Part shown: positions 1 through 64,000 of the stretch, in pieces | How positions within the stretch are numbered: position 1 is the first letter of the stretch | Layout of the letters: each line of letters begins with the position of its first letter | Origin: Pardosa pseudoannulata | Lineage: Eukaryota > Arthropoda > Arachnida > Araneae > Lycosidae | DNA length: 64,000 bases | Direction of reading: 5' to 3' | Assembly: GCA_032207245.1 (NCBI GenBank) | Contig: CM063508.1 | Location: forward strand, 115,383,302-115,447,301 | The notes under the pieces: model-generated | Told to the model about the DNA's origin: nothing | Databases searched by the model: none | Seen by the model: only the letters and a program-made list of their open reading frames with translations | Program-made: the position numbers and the translations under genes

Positions 1-96
1 GAGCTTTATTTTCATATATTAATTCTGTAGAAACAGTCATGGCCAAGAGATCAGCTTATTCATTGCCTTGCAGCTCAACAAAAATGGTTTGACTGA

Positions 97-247
97 TTGG
101 TTTGGAGTGCTACGGTCTACTTTTTGCAACATGAGGGATAATGAGACTGGGACCTACAGCTTAAATCCGATTCTGAACGGCTACGAACATCCATGCAACT
201 GTGGGATTTGAACCCACGAACTCTGGTACTGAATGCCAGCACCCTAC
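97..247 (-). repeat. tRNA-derived SINE, copy 1
   Basis: The minus strand shows a tRNA-like head with a degenerate B box (GGTTCAAATCC), then the family body and a CCAAA-type tail. It is truncated at the head compared with the copy at 53683-53867. Confidence 0.75.
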
Positions 248-1868
248 AACAAAAAATGGAGTCCATTGAAAGTGGATGGTGTGTCACAATTAAATAAGAG
301 AAATAGGATCATAAACATCTAAGCTTGTGCCCCTATTTCCCAATATGTCCAATCAGAAAAATGCTGTTTATAAGCATGACTGTTAATTAAAATTCAATTA
401 TCTTTTTAATTTCCAATTTGATAGCAATGTCAACAAAGAGCAGAACCTTATTGCAATAAGTTTTCTTAAGTTTCAATATCTAGTAGAAAAGCAATACAAA
501 ATAAATAAAACATCAACAATACTTCAAAGACTAATTATTTATTTCCTTGTTGTTGTTATAGCATCCACATTCAAAAAGATAAAATCTACAAAATCTAAAT
601 TAAACTGTACATATAATAAAGATTATCCATACACTCTCCATCGGTAAATCCTGTAGTTACAAATAACAAAATATAAAGATGAGAAGAAAATTATTCCAGC
701 ATATATAAACATAAAAACAAAAAACTGCTAAGGAAATATTTTGAGGAATCCCTTACATAAAACGTAAAACAGTAGTGCATTAAAGTTACTCTAAACCCCC
801 CCCCAGAAAAAAAGAGAAAAAAACTTTAAGTACAAATTATTTTTCTGCTAAAATTCTACTCTCATATTTTTATTCAAGGTATACACAATAATGACTTTGA
901 GTTTGGAGAGGTGCAAGGTAACAACATTTAGAAAACTTCATGTTGTTTCAAAGTTTCTTTAATGTGAGCACTAATTTGTTGCAGGCAGTTCTATCACAGC
1001 ACTAAGGAGGAGAGAATTCGTTTTAAAACAAATCTCATCTTATAGCACTCTGTATTTAATTCTTACTAAAATAAAATTTATTTTTTAAACAAAACTTAAA
1101 AATTTATCAACATTATGAAATTATATAAAATTACATTTCTTTAGACTATGATAACAAAAACTGATTAATATCTGTCATAGCAAATTATTTTAGAAAAAAC
1201 AATAGTAAAATAAATTTACAAATAATAATAATAATAATAACAACAATGAGAATTATAATAATCTTACTAAATGCATTTCAATTGTTTAAAGTATAAATTG
1301 TAAATTTGAAATTAATAATAAATTTTGCATTTTAGATTTTAAATGCATACAAAAAAAATTATTTTATTTATTAGAAATAGTTTATTTATTTATGTTATGA
1401 GCCATTATATTAAAGAGATTCAATGATTTAATATAAATAAATGCACACACAAAAAAATTTTTCTTGTTAACATTTTATCACTTCAAATTTTTTATGAAAT
1501 TTTTAACTGCTTTCTAAATTTAATTTAATAAATAAAGAGGTTAAAGATAAAGATAAGCAGAAAGAAGTTAATAAAATGATTATTAGAAAGTTTAAAATAA
1601 TAAAAATTAAGTATAAAAATTTTAATCACAGAGCAAATATTCATGAGCACATTTCCATGTAAAATGCAAGGAAAAGAGAAGAACCATAAAAATTGGTTAC
1701 TGAAGTTTTATAAAAACTGATACAAAAGAAGTACTTTCATATACAGGACAATTGAAAACTTTCCTACATCACATGGAAAATATACATTTGTGCTTTTCTT
1801 TAACATCCAGGTAGGAGGGAAAAGTACTATTTATCTTTACATATACAAGGAACATACACATACATGCA
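248..1868. other. AT-rich 3' flank, no gene seen
   Basis: Mostly A/T runs with a short C-run near 799 and an (AAT)n tract near 1222-1240. The only exon-like item is a 21-codon stretch at 928-990, discussed among the rejected items. Confidence 0.5.
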
Positions 1869-2103
1869 TTAACTCTTTAAGGACAGGTGTATCATATACG
1901 AGTCACTGAGATAGATGAAATATCTATCTTATTTATTAAAAATGTCGACAATAAACAATAATAATTTCTGTTAAAAGCAACAAATAAACTCTTTAATAAA
2001 TAAAACAAATATTATTTATTCTATTTAACACAAATCATAAAATGGACTTAACTACATTTTTTTCTCAAACACATGTGTGGGATAAATGCCTTGAAAGGGT
2101 TAA
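1869..2103. mobile_element. TTAA-flanked MITE (piggyBac-like), copy A
   Basis: TTAA at 1869-1872 and 2100-2103 bounds ends CTCTTTAAGGACA and, reversed, CCCTTTCAAGGCA, an imperfect 13-bp inverted repeat. TTAA target duplication plus CCCTTT-type ends is typical of piggyBac-related MITEs. No transposase is present. Confidence 0.6.
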
Positions 2104-3128
2104 AAAAGAATGAATACGGGACTGCCTGCCACAAATTTAAAATCCCTTAAATCCATATAACATGTTTCAAAAGATTTCCTAATGCTAAAACTAATGTGAT
2201 GGCTGCTGAATGTTAAGATTTTATTATTCCTATCATTGTTTGCTTCACTAAATCTGTACATGTAGTTGCAACAAACTTGTTTTTGGTAGTCATATAAATT
2301 GTGCACAGGTATTGGAGGAATGTAAAAATATTAAATGTGCTTGGTCATTATTACCTATGGTGACTGTATTGTGCTAGGTGCAACGCTATGAAATAAATGA
2401 GATATAAACAAGGGCTCAAATGAAAATGGCTAAAATCTTACAACATATCTACAAGTAGCCACTCCCAATGGAAGATAAAACTAAAGTGTGTTTATAAACA
2501 AAGTGACTGAATATATATCTCTGGTAAAATAATGAGAAAGCATTCACAAATGTTAATTAAAGGAGTACATTTCAACAATGAAATAATAAAACCCTCAGAT
2601 AGGAATGGTATTAAAACAGAAGACATGCACGTGTATCTGAATACAGGACTAACATTTTATTTTGCAATGAATAAGTTAAAATATTTTAAATAAATATAAT
2701 TATTTAAAATACATATTCAAAAATAGTATAATTTTTGCTCAGCCTTTATAATTCATTAAAATTTTGTAAATTAACTTTATTTGTTAAAAAAATGTGATAA
2801 ACCTGCATATAAAATTTTCTCTTTCATAGTTCAGTCATTTCTGTAATTTTAATCCATCATTTGATATTAAACAATAACTTTATTTAAATAGAAATAAAAA
2901 TGATATTTCATCAAATTTCTAACCACTTATAAAATGCACAAATTTGTACATAGTATATACTGATATCTTTAGCCATTTTGTCATTTAACATATTTCTGCA
3001 GAAAAGTTTCTAGTTTATTTTACTCAGAATTTATGTATATTTTATTTACATATTTATAATTCTATTTTTACAATTCTTATTAACTAGATTGTTATGCATG
3101 CAATCATCAGCCTTTTGGTAAATGATGG
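2104..3128. other. AT-rich flank, nothing recognised
   Basis: There is no open frame of note, no tRNA-like box and no clear inverted ends. Confidence 0.5.
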
Positions 3129-3321
3129 TTAATTGGACCAGGTTTGGTTTGGTTTGGAGCTCTACGGTCTACTTTTTGCAACACGAGGGCTAATGAGACC
3201 AGGACCTACTGCTTAAAGCCAATTCCGAACAGCTACGAACATCCATGCCAGAGTGGGACTCGAACCCATGAACTCCGGTTCCGAAGGCCAGCACCCTAAC
3301 CATTCGGCTAATTGGACTAGG
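3129..3321 (-). repeat. tRNA-derived SINE, copy 2, with target duplication
   Basis: The SINE body spans 3143-3307 with B box GGTTCGAGTCC on the minus strand and a (CCAAA)n tail. Near-perfect 14-bp repeats at 3129-3142 and 3308-3321 (TTAATTGGACCAGG-like) flank it. The sequence just after it (3321-3380) resembles the same SINE in degenerate form, so the target was probably an older copy. Confidence 0.85.
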
Positions 3322-3380
3322 ATCTTTTGCTTAAAGATGTCTTCATAAGGTTATGAACATCAATGCCAGCACTGAAGCTG
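3321..3380 (-). repeat. Degenerate older SINE fragment
   Basis: It aligns by eye with the SINE body: GCTTAAAG, then ATGAACAT, then CAATGCC in the same order and spacing as in the intact copies, with many substitutions. Confidence 0.45.
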
Positions 3381-5437
3381 TGCCTATGGTTTTTGGTAAC
3401 AAAAGGGAGTGACCTGTTCTGTTATGACTGCAATTCTACAGTGGATATATTTTATAATTTCATTATTTGCTAAAAGGAAACATTTTACAAATTTAACTGC
3501 TAACATATAAAAAAATATGTTGAAGATACTTTAGCCTTGTATTCAGATAATTTTTTTTTAAATGTCACAATGAATCAAGTAATGAAAATTTATTCTAAAC
3601 TACAGGATACATACATTATACTTAAATGTATAACTATTCATACAATCGAATATACATAAAAATTTAATAATTACATCACAAAATCATGTACATGATATGA
3701 TAAAATTTGAAAGCCAATATATTTATTAACTATGTACCCTTATATACAATTCATTCAATTTCTTAAGTGGCATCTGCCATAAATGAATGAAAGAGGCAAC
3801 AAAATTTAAATATTTTCTCAAACAAAAATAACATGCAGTCACCTCAGTGTATCTGTGGATATACTTTGCTACATGGTTTATGATGAATGTAAATTGCAGT
3901 ATAAAGTTAGAAAACAGGTTAAAAATTTTAATGGTAAAAAACTGTAAAAAGCACTATAGGAAGAATTCTGCTAGATATCAATTTTAATATTAACCATAGA
4001 TCAATGTCACGAACAGCTTGATGAAGAATTTCAGGCTTTTGTCCCTCCTTCACCTATGGATTTTAGTGCAGTTTTTAATACTCCAAATAAAAATAAAGAT
4101 GATAAAATCAAAGCCATACCATACAATTTTCTTCATGAAATACCACATTCTTCATGACATACCACATTTCATTCAAACAATTTCAGTATGTGATAACATA
4201 TAAAGACATGTTATTCAACAGTTTGTAGGGAAACAAAGTTAACGAATACAATATAATCACTTTATCGTCCTATCTATTAAAATTATCAATATTCATGCAG
4301 CAGTCTAGTCACACTTTAAATTTTACATCCTTCGCAAAAGGGAAAAAAAGCACCGGAGAGATACAAATGTTTTACATTTAAGTTTCTAGTTCCATTTTTT
4401 TTCTTTTTTGTACCTTAAGTTTATTTGTAACTTGAAATTTGTACAAGAAGGTGTTTGGCATTGCTCAACAAGCTTCCTTTTAGAATTATTAAACTAGCAT
4501 ACATTCACATTTAAACAGCTAGATGTTAAAAATATTCATAAAACATAACAGTGATTACCAACAAATTATTAATTTTAGAGATAGTTGTGTAAACATGCAA
4601 ACTATTCAGAGAATCGCAATATTATACTTGTTTGCAATCATAATTTATTCCAATTGTTTCATATAAACGTTCATCCTTTTATATTATAAATAAACTTTAA
4701 AAGAATCAGATACTATAAATTAGCTTGAAAACTCATAGTATTAATTAGTAAACTATTTCCTTGCAATTTTTATAAAATAACTGTGCATCCACGAGCATTC
4801 TATTTGTTTTAAATTTAACATCCCAAATGTATTCCAAAAATTGTACCATATATGCTATCAAACAAGACAGCCACAATTTTTTTTAATCTTTTTATTTGAC
4901 ACTTGATATTAATTGTTCCTACACTAATTAAATCATTTAGTAAAAAAAAACTTAATTGTTATAATAACAATAATTATTTTATAAAGTAATATAAATAATT
5001 TTATTAAATAAACTATTTTAACATATATTTTTTAACCACTTGCACAACTATTATTCACTGAACTGTATTGTTAATCTTTATTATTTTATTTTCAATAAAA
5101 GGTTAAAATGATCATAGAATTACAAAGAACTAATAAAAATGCATTGTATACACAATTTACAGTTATAATCAAACGCATGTTCTTTGAGTTTTATGTGATG
5201 AGTTCATACAAACTTTAATAAATACATTTAAAATAACTGAATATGAAAAAGGAATTAAAAAAATGGAGAAAATGAAAATCTCGTAGAATAAGCTATGAAA
5301 TATTTCTTTAATAATTGCTTCCTTTTGTCTATTTTAATATAAAATATTAAAAATAAGAAAGCTGTGTGTTAAAATAAAAAGTTTTGAATACATAAAAAAT
5401 ATTTTTAAAAAATGAAAAATAAACACAGAATCTGCTA
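3381..5437. other. AT-rich flank, nothing recognised
   Basis: Short chance frames only. There is no splice-bounded coding stretch matching dystrobrevin and no transposon ends that I can identify. Confidence 0.5.
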
Positions 5438-6144
5438 ACCCCTTATCTGCCCTAGAAGTATATAATGCTTTGTATAATCTATGTGTTAGATGACCCATGC
5501 ATTTTTATACATCTTTTCAAAATATCATTTTCTGTAAATTGTTACTAGCTATATAACTCTGCCTGCTTCTTTGGAATGTAATAAATTAAGGATTCACCAG
5601 GAACAAGCCTATGATTTAGACGAGCAAATTATGACAATGGGAAAAATTTAACAATTTTTGCTTAAAGTGTGTGAGTATATAATGAATCTCATTATCAATA
5701 TCCTACATCTGATACTGATTTATGTGTTCAATTATGTTTTAAGATATAGTACACAGTTGATAAGTACTAACTCTTTTCATTTTATAATATTTTGTAATTT
5801 AAATTTTATACTTTGAGACTTTTTCATTGTAATAATAAATATTATTTTAATTGTAAACTGTATGAAGGCTTTCTCTAACTGCACCATATCACTATGCTCA
5901 GGTGTGAAAAAAGATGACACTAAATAGCAAATCACATGATATTTTGTTAGTTGGGTTTGGTTTGGAGTGCTATGGTCTACTTTTTAGAACATGAGAGCAA
6001 ATAAGACTGGGACTTACAGCTTAAAGCCGATTCCGAATGTCTACGAACATCCATGCCACTGTGGGATTCGAACCCACGAACTCCGGTACCCTAACCAATT
6101 GGCCATTGTTCGGTGATATTTTGTTGGGAGTTAAGGGGTTATTA
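5438..6144. mobile_element. MITE with TAACCCCTTA ends, carrying a nested SINE
   Basis: The left end TAACCCCTTATCTGCCC and the reversed right end TAACCCCTTAACTCCC form an inverted repeat of about 16 bp at TTAA-like sites that have since mutated. A SINE (5951-6113) sits near its right end. No coding capacity is visible. Confidence 0.55.
5937..6127 (-). repeat. tRNA-derived SINE, copy 3, with target duplication
   Basis: The body spans 5951-6113, with B box GGTTCGAATCC on the minus strand. Flanking repeats TGATATTTTGTTAG (5937-5950) and TGATATTTTGTTGG (6114-6127) mark the insertion into the surrounding MITE. Confidence 0.85.
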
Positions 6145-8767
6145 ATGGACTAAATAAAAATTACTTACAAATTAGAAAAGCTAAAGTTAAAGAAAATATT
6201 ACAGAATATTTTTATCAATTTTTAGGTTTGTAAAATATTGTCATGTACTGAAATATTTAAGTAAAGGATGAAAGAGTGAGAGTTAAGCATTGGTATTCAC
6301 GTTCAAGCTTTATTATTACACATCTAACAAACCTTATTATTTTTGGTCATTTGGAAAAATCAAATTTACATGCCAAATCATTAAATCAAACTGGGTTTAA
6401 TTATTTTTTCTATACTTTTGCATTAATAATTCTCAATAAAATGTCAGAAATAAAAAAGTTAAAGGAAACAATCTATAAAAATTAAATAATAACATACTAC
6501 TAGCTTTTAAATTATGCAGCACTTCAATGTGCTTGTTACAGCATCAAATTTACACATCACAGTGACATATTCACATGTATATTCGAATCCCCTTTTTGTA
6601 TGAACATGAAAATAATCAGATATTATGTACAAAACATTACTGATGATAAATATTTTAAATGACATAATTGATTTCAAAACAAAGTAAAAACAAATGCAAA
6701 AACAAGTCTCTAAAATTAGATATTAAACTTTAAATATCAATTTTTAATAATTAAAATAAAAGTACAAGTATATAATTAATAACATATATTAACTAAATAA
6801 TAAAAATCTACTCACTCTACCAATGATTATTTTTGAAATAGGGATTCAATGATATGTAAATATTAACATGCATATACATCATTCAGTTTAACAGAGTAAA
6901 AAAAATCAATTATATCTCACAAAGCAATTCTTTAGAGAGTAAATTCCGCTATTAATTCTTTGTTTAGGTGACAGCTGTGAAACTGCAGTAGATTTTTATA
7001 ACATTAAAAATTCTACTTCAGAGTATAAGGACACCTGTGTTTAAAGCCTCTTTTCTAAGAATAATACTTAAATTTCAACATTTCCCCCCTAAATGATAAA
7101 TGCACTTCAAACAAACAAAAAAGAACTATTTTTTAAAACAGCTGAAAAATAATTTTTCGTTGTAGATTCCATCACTTTGATCTTTGAAAAGTTATCACAG
7201 TATGAAAAGTTAAAAACAAACTGTAATGCACAGAAGTCTCTTGATAAATGCTAACTGACTTTGAAAAGATACATTAAAATAACATTTTTAACAGTATTAA
7301 TGAATTTATGAGGCAATCCTCTTAAAAGAAAACAAATATGCTTTTATACTGACAAAAAATTATCATTAAAGCATGTTTATAAAACTGAAAACATAAAAAT
7401 AAAAAATACCAGTTGCTCTGTTTCAAAAAAAAAAAAAAAAAAAAAAAAAAAAACAAGAATTTATTCTACTTAAGCCAGAAAACCAGTTTATATTTGCAGA
7501 ATATTTATTATTAGTGCATAAAAATTATGACTAGATTCAATTATTGCTGTGGTATATAGTAATATATTAAAGAGGGTGGTGGGAAATTAACAATTTCACA
7601 TATATATTCTGTATTTTTTAATTCTAAAATATTTATTAATAGTTATTTTGAAATAGCAATTTTTTTTTATTTTGTATAAATTTTACATGGTAGAATCATA
7701 TGGAAGCACAATATTGGAGAGATAAACTAAATATTTAAATGTTAGATAATATAAAGTTTTAACATTTAAAAAAGTGAGAGAGATGACTATGAAAAGAAAG
7801 GTAGTGAAATTGTATAGCTGAAAAATTATACATTTCTATGGATTGTGAAAATTTGTAAGAAATAATAGAAAAATACTATTATAATCTGAAAACTATGAAT
7901 TCATTTAAAATCCCTGAGATATTGCATAAAATGACAAAATCCACTCACTCACAATAGTAAAATACTAAATTTCTAAAATTTATTTCCTTTTAAAATATTT
8001 GACTTATCTTACTATAACAACAAATGTACCTACTTGCATTTATTGTATTTATTTATACATATATATCTTTTATAAAGTTAAAATAGAACATTCTAGACAT
8101 TTCTCTACTGTGTTATAAAAATTGAGTTTCTAAATCCTAAAAAAAATCAATAGCATTTGTCTATTGTTGTTTAAATATATACTATTCAACTCATAATCAG
8201 GATTTAATGTAAGTCATTGAAATATTATTTTTAAAAAAGTGGTTAATGAAACACAAGTAGTTACTTATTGTTTTAAACTATTTGTAGTCGAAAATAGGAT
8301 TTACAAGAATATAAATTTAGGGTCATTCCATGGAAGTATAAACTTCAGAAGCAAAAAAATAAAGAATATAAACTTCAATTATAATCTATTTTTTAGTTTT
8401 ATGTAAATTCTACACATACTGTGTTACCTAATATAATGAGAAAATAAAAGATTATAAAATTAAACATTTCACGAGAAATTAATGCAGGGTTAAGTGGCCT
8501 ATACATATCCACATTGCTTTGTTTCTTACTGGAGTTTGTTTAAAATACCTCTGCACATCTAACTAAAAATTTACCATTCCTAATAAATGTTAGTGAAAGA
8601 GATTAAATAAAAATAATGTACAAGAAAAGAAAAAGACTATTCTGTATGAGTGTGTTCTTTATTTGTATGCTTCTATAAGATGTTAGTACTTTTAATTTTA
8701 ATTAGCAGTTTGTTTCAACTATTATTTGAGAAGAAAATGATATCTACTGTATGTTCAGAATTAAACC
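6145..8767. other. AT-rich flank with a poly-A run
   Basis: There is an A-run of about 27 at 7427-7453 without a recognisable retroelement upstream. Nothing else could be identified. Confidence 0.5.
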
Positions 8768-8913
8768 TCAAATTTTCTAATTTGAGGTTTAACGATTCAC
8801 CCATCTTCGCATAGTTTCCTCCCAATCCGTGTTGTTGCCATCATCATTATCATTTGTACGGACATAGCTTTCATCATCTGTGGTCATCATCAAATTTTTT
8901 AATTTGAGGTTCA
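8768..8913. repeat. 24-bp direct repeats flanking the exon-16 copy
   Basis: The repeats at 8768-8791 and 8890-8913 differ at two positions and both contain AATTTGAGGTT. The left one also forms a hairpin with an adjacent CCTCAAATT. They look like a target-site duplication around an inserted 98-bp exon fragment. Confidence 0.7.
8789..8886 (-). pseudogene. Second copy of the terminal dystrobrevin coding tail
   Basis: This 98-nt block matches the last 98 nt of exon 16 (9754-9851) with a handful of substitutions and no indel. Two Asp codons became Asn, and the stop codon is kept. It starts inside exon 16, so it lacks the ATTGTAG acceptor. The GACCACAG acceptor is retained, but behind a purine-rich upstream stretch. 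It is flanked by near-identical 24-bp direct repeats (8768-8791 and 8890-8913). It may be a dead insertion, or less likely an alternative last exon. Confidence 0.7.
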
Positions 8914-9686
8914 AAATACATTAATGTAAAATGTCAGAATGTTGGTTTCAGAAGAATAATTTTGAAAAACAGGGTCAAATGGTAAAAATGTTATGCTAGT
9001 CATAGACCCTAATTTAGAAACATCTAGCATTTAATCACAAAATAATATTAAGATATTTTTATGAATTCCAAACATATAATACTAGAAAATCTCCCATCAT
9101 GATATGATAGGTGAAAACTGCCTCATCATTAGAGAGATTTCCCATCAAATTTGATGTGTCTAAATAAATACGTATATGAGAGAAATGTTTACCAGATTAA
9201 TTCTTTTAGATGGTTATCAGTTTTTATTCTGTACCAAATAAATTAAATCAAAAAGAATATAAATAAAAACAAAAAAGTAATTTTCATTATTGGATATTAT
9301 TAGATTAATACATTTTTGAAGGCAGGATGAACTGGAATCGCTACCAAATCAACAATCTGGGCTATTACATTATTTTAACAACAAAAATAACTTTAAATGC
9401 ATATATTAGTGCAAATGTTGTGTTAGTTACTGTGGAATGACCCTTTACTGGTATTTCTTTGAAAATCATTTTTACAAAATCATAAATAGAGAACTGTCTC
9501 CTTTTTTAAGCTGCTCAATACACAACTCAAAATTAGTCAATTGCATTTATCAAGGGACTTCATTTTTTTTTCTCTTCATTTTTTGCTTAAATCAAAACCA
9601 TATCCCCATCTTTTGTTTTAGTCACTACAAGTTTAACATTTTTATGCAGTCCAACAAATACTATAGTGTTTTGAAGGACCTTCATA
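8914..9686. other. AT-rich flank between the exon-16 copy and exon 16
   Basis: A small palindromic stretch near 9090-9160 (repeated CCCATCA and GATGTG/TGATATG words) is the only structure noticed. Confidence 0.4.
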
Positions 9687-9692
9687 TTTATT
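9687..9692 (-). terminator. Candidate polyadenylation signal AATAAA
   Basis: AATAAA on the minus strand about 60 nt after the stop of exon 16. This is a plausible position for a short 3' UTR, but the region is so AT-rich that the motif also occurs by chance. Confidence 0.4.
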
Positions 9693-9753
9693 CTAGCTGC
9701 CTCATCTCACATGATATGACTTCAGATTCTAGAAAAATGATTTAACATGAATC

Positions 9754-62346
<52,593 letters not shown>

Positions 62347-62514
62347 CTGAAAGAGAAAAATTTCGCTATAAAATGTCTGCAATGAATAGAATAATGTTAC
62401 AATCACATAATACTTCCTTTTCCTGTCAAAACCAGGTCAGAATATTAATTTAAAATAACAGGAAATAGTTTTTTTTTCCAAACCACTGAACTTGAAGAGA
62501 AATAAGACTCATCA

Positions 62515-63434
62515 TGCTAGGGCAGGGGTCGGCAACCTGTTTGTTCTTAAGGGCGCAATACTAAATTTGAAAATCACCGTGGGCGCATATTTTACAGATA
62601 ATCAACAGGTATAAATAGGCATTAAAAAAAAAACAGATTTTTTATAACTTTATTTTGTTGGTGTCATACATAATGATACATACAGTTCAGTGTGAAACTT
62701 GGGTGTCCATATTTTCAGCTCATTTCTTATAATTGGGAATATATTTAGAGTTCCCGGTCCTTAAACAATTATCTAAATGTGAGTCATTAAGCTTTGTTCG
62801 GTATTTTGATTTCAAATTTTTTTATATTTGAGAACAAAGACTCGCAATTGTATGTTGCACAATATGAATAAATTTTTAGCGCACATTTCCTTAAATTAGG
62901 ATACTTATTTTCACCGACTAAATTCCAAAACATTTTATCATTACTATGCGCTTTTAAAATAATATCACTTTGCAAGTTTATTATTTCTAATTCTAGGATA
63001 TTATGAAGCTCGAAATACACTGAAACTAATTCAAGGACATCATTTTCAGTAACACTGAATGGATTTATGAAAAATCTTAGAACGGGTTCTAATGCTGCAA
63101 AATCGTCAAATCTAGAAGAAAACTCTTCTATTAGCTTATCTATAATTTCTAAATATGATGTAGCAGTAAAATTTTCGTTATTCAAATTTAAACTCTCAAC
63201 AGTATATTTTTGTATTTGGGATATGTGATAATGATTTTTTCAGTAGATTGGATTTCAACAACACTAACTTGCATTTGAATGTCCTAAACTCAACTGACTA
63301 CTTGCTGTATATCGCCGTTTGACAAGAGTAAGTAAATCGCTCTGGCTATCATACATTTACATTAGCCCAGCGAGGGCGCATTAAAAATTGATCGGGGGCG
63401 CCATGGCGCCGCGTTGCCTACCCCTGTGCTAGGG
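62515..63434 (-). mobile_element. hAT element with perfect 8-bp target duplication
   Basis: The element spans 62523-63426. TGCTAGGG occurs at 62515-62522 and 63427-63434. Ends CAGGGGTCGGCAACC and, reversed, CAGGGGTAGGCAACG are typical hAT inverted repeats. Inside, minus-strand frame 62787-63185 encodes the last part of a hAT transposase (SYLEIIDKLIEEFSSRFDDF ... YPNLRKCALKIYSYCATYNC), with the dimerisation region but not the catalytic core. At 904 bp it is an internally deleted copy. Confidence 0.92.
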
Positions 63435-63455
63435 AACTAAGTTTGTATATATATA

Positions 63456-63520
63456 CAGTGGAACCTCGATCTATAGTTCCCGTATTATTCGTTTTCCCCA
63501 TTGAACGTTTGAAGCATTTA
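63456..63520 (+). mobile_element. pogo/Tigger-type terminal repeat
   Basis: ACAGTGGAACCTCGATCTAT is the well-known CAGTxGAACCTCG end of pogo/Tigger elements. The other end was not found in the window. Confidence 0.5.
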
Positions 63521-63789
63521 AATGATTTTATATTAGTACTTATGTAATTAATTACCCTGTTAGTCTTATCAAACACATAATTGGTTGCTTATATAATAAT
63601 TATACACATTATTTTTTATCCTTATTATGTAAATTGTTTTATGCTAAACTTTTTTCCTTCCTTTTATAATATAAAATAAATATCTTTAAATTTAAAATAA
63701 CAGTTTGTTATTTTTTGTAATGCATATATCATTTAAAGGTGTCATCAAATGACACTGCTGCATTTTGTGTCCGATTCCTACACACACGT

Positions 63790-63935
<146 letters not shown>

Positions 63936-64000
63936 GAGAGATAGATGTTATTCCAGAAAAATAATGATTTATTTGTTTTGTGACACTACAGATTATTGCC

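Noticed and set aside
928..990. Alternative terminal exon encoding 20 residues ending KQHEVF on the minus strand
   Set aside because: It has a pyrimidine tract, an acceptor in the right phase, a stop and a downstream AATAAA, but no resemblance to dystrobrevin tails. Exon 16 at 9754-9882 explains the end much better. Kept only as a weak possibility.
7427..7453. Poly-A tail of a processed pseudogene or retrotransposon
   Set aside because: No coding remnant or target repeat could be found beside the A-run.
9437..9745. 102-codon plus-strand frame downstream of the gene
   Set aside because: Low-complexity Phe/Ser/Ile composition typical of AT-rich chance frames; overlaps the likely 3' UTR.

Overview
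The window is AT-rich animal genomic DNA: short exons, GT-AG introns of one to twelve kilobases and many transposable elements. One gene dominates. It is a dystrobrevin (arthropod Dyb; vertebrate DTNA/DTNB) on the minus strand, running from about 62.3 kb down to 9.75 kb. I could read sixteen coding exons whose splice phases all fit and which join into a 718-codon frame. The product has the dystrobrevin order: EF-hand-like region, ZZ zinc finger, syntrophin-binding and coiled-coil region, and an acidic tail ending WVNR. The repeats (tRNA-derived SINEs with CCAAA-type tails, TTAA MITEs, Tc1/mariner, hAT, pogo, Ty3-like LTR elements, RNase H LINEs) point to an arthropod, perhaps an arachnid. The species is inference.

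Layout. 1-9.75 kb is 3' flank: three tRNA-derived SINEs, two TTAA-type MITEs, and a second 98-bp copy of the end of the last exon. 9.75-23.2 kb holds exons 16-12, with introns carrying a mariner-type deletion derivative, a solo LTR, a mariner remnant, a piggyBac-like scrap and a truncated LINE with a 14-bp target duplication. 23.0-32.7 kb is a nearly identical tandem duplication of about 4.06 kb covering exons 11 and 12. Its junction lies inside a truncated Ty3-like LTR retroelement. The upstream copy of exon 12 has two extra bases in homopolymers, which break the frame. 32.7-52.6 kb holds exons 10-3, long TA microsatellites, MITEs, hAT-like repeats, a LINE reverse transcriptase fragment and a dead pogo element. 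52.6-62.3 kb holds exons 2 and 1, a Tc1 element, a MITE with a nested SINE, and a solo LTR with an unusual string of short hairpins. 62.5-64 kb holds a deleted hAT with a perfect 8-bp target duplication, a pogo-type end and a TA/GA microsatellite.

Only the dystrobrevin gene looks host-coding and functional. Its first readable exon begins behind a splice acceptor, so the promoter and 5' UTR probably lie beyond 64 kb. No rRNA gene, CRISPR array or free-standing tRNA gene was seen; the tRNA-like sequences all sit in SINEs. Exon assignments come from manual translation and recalled family features, not from database searches.
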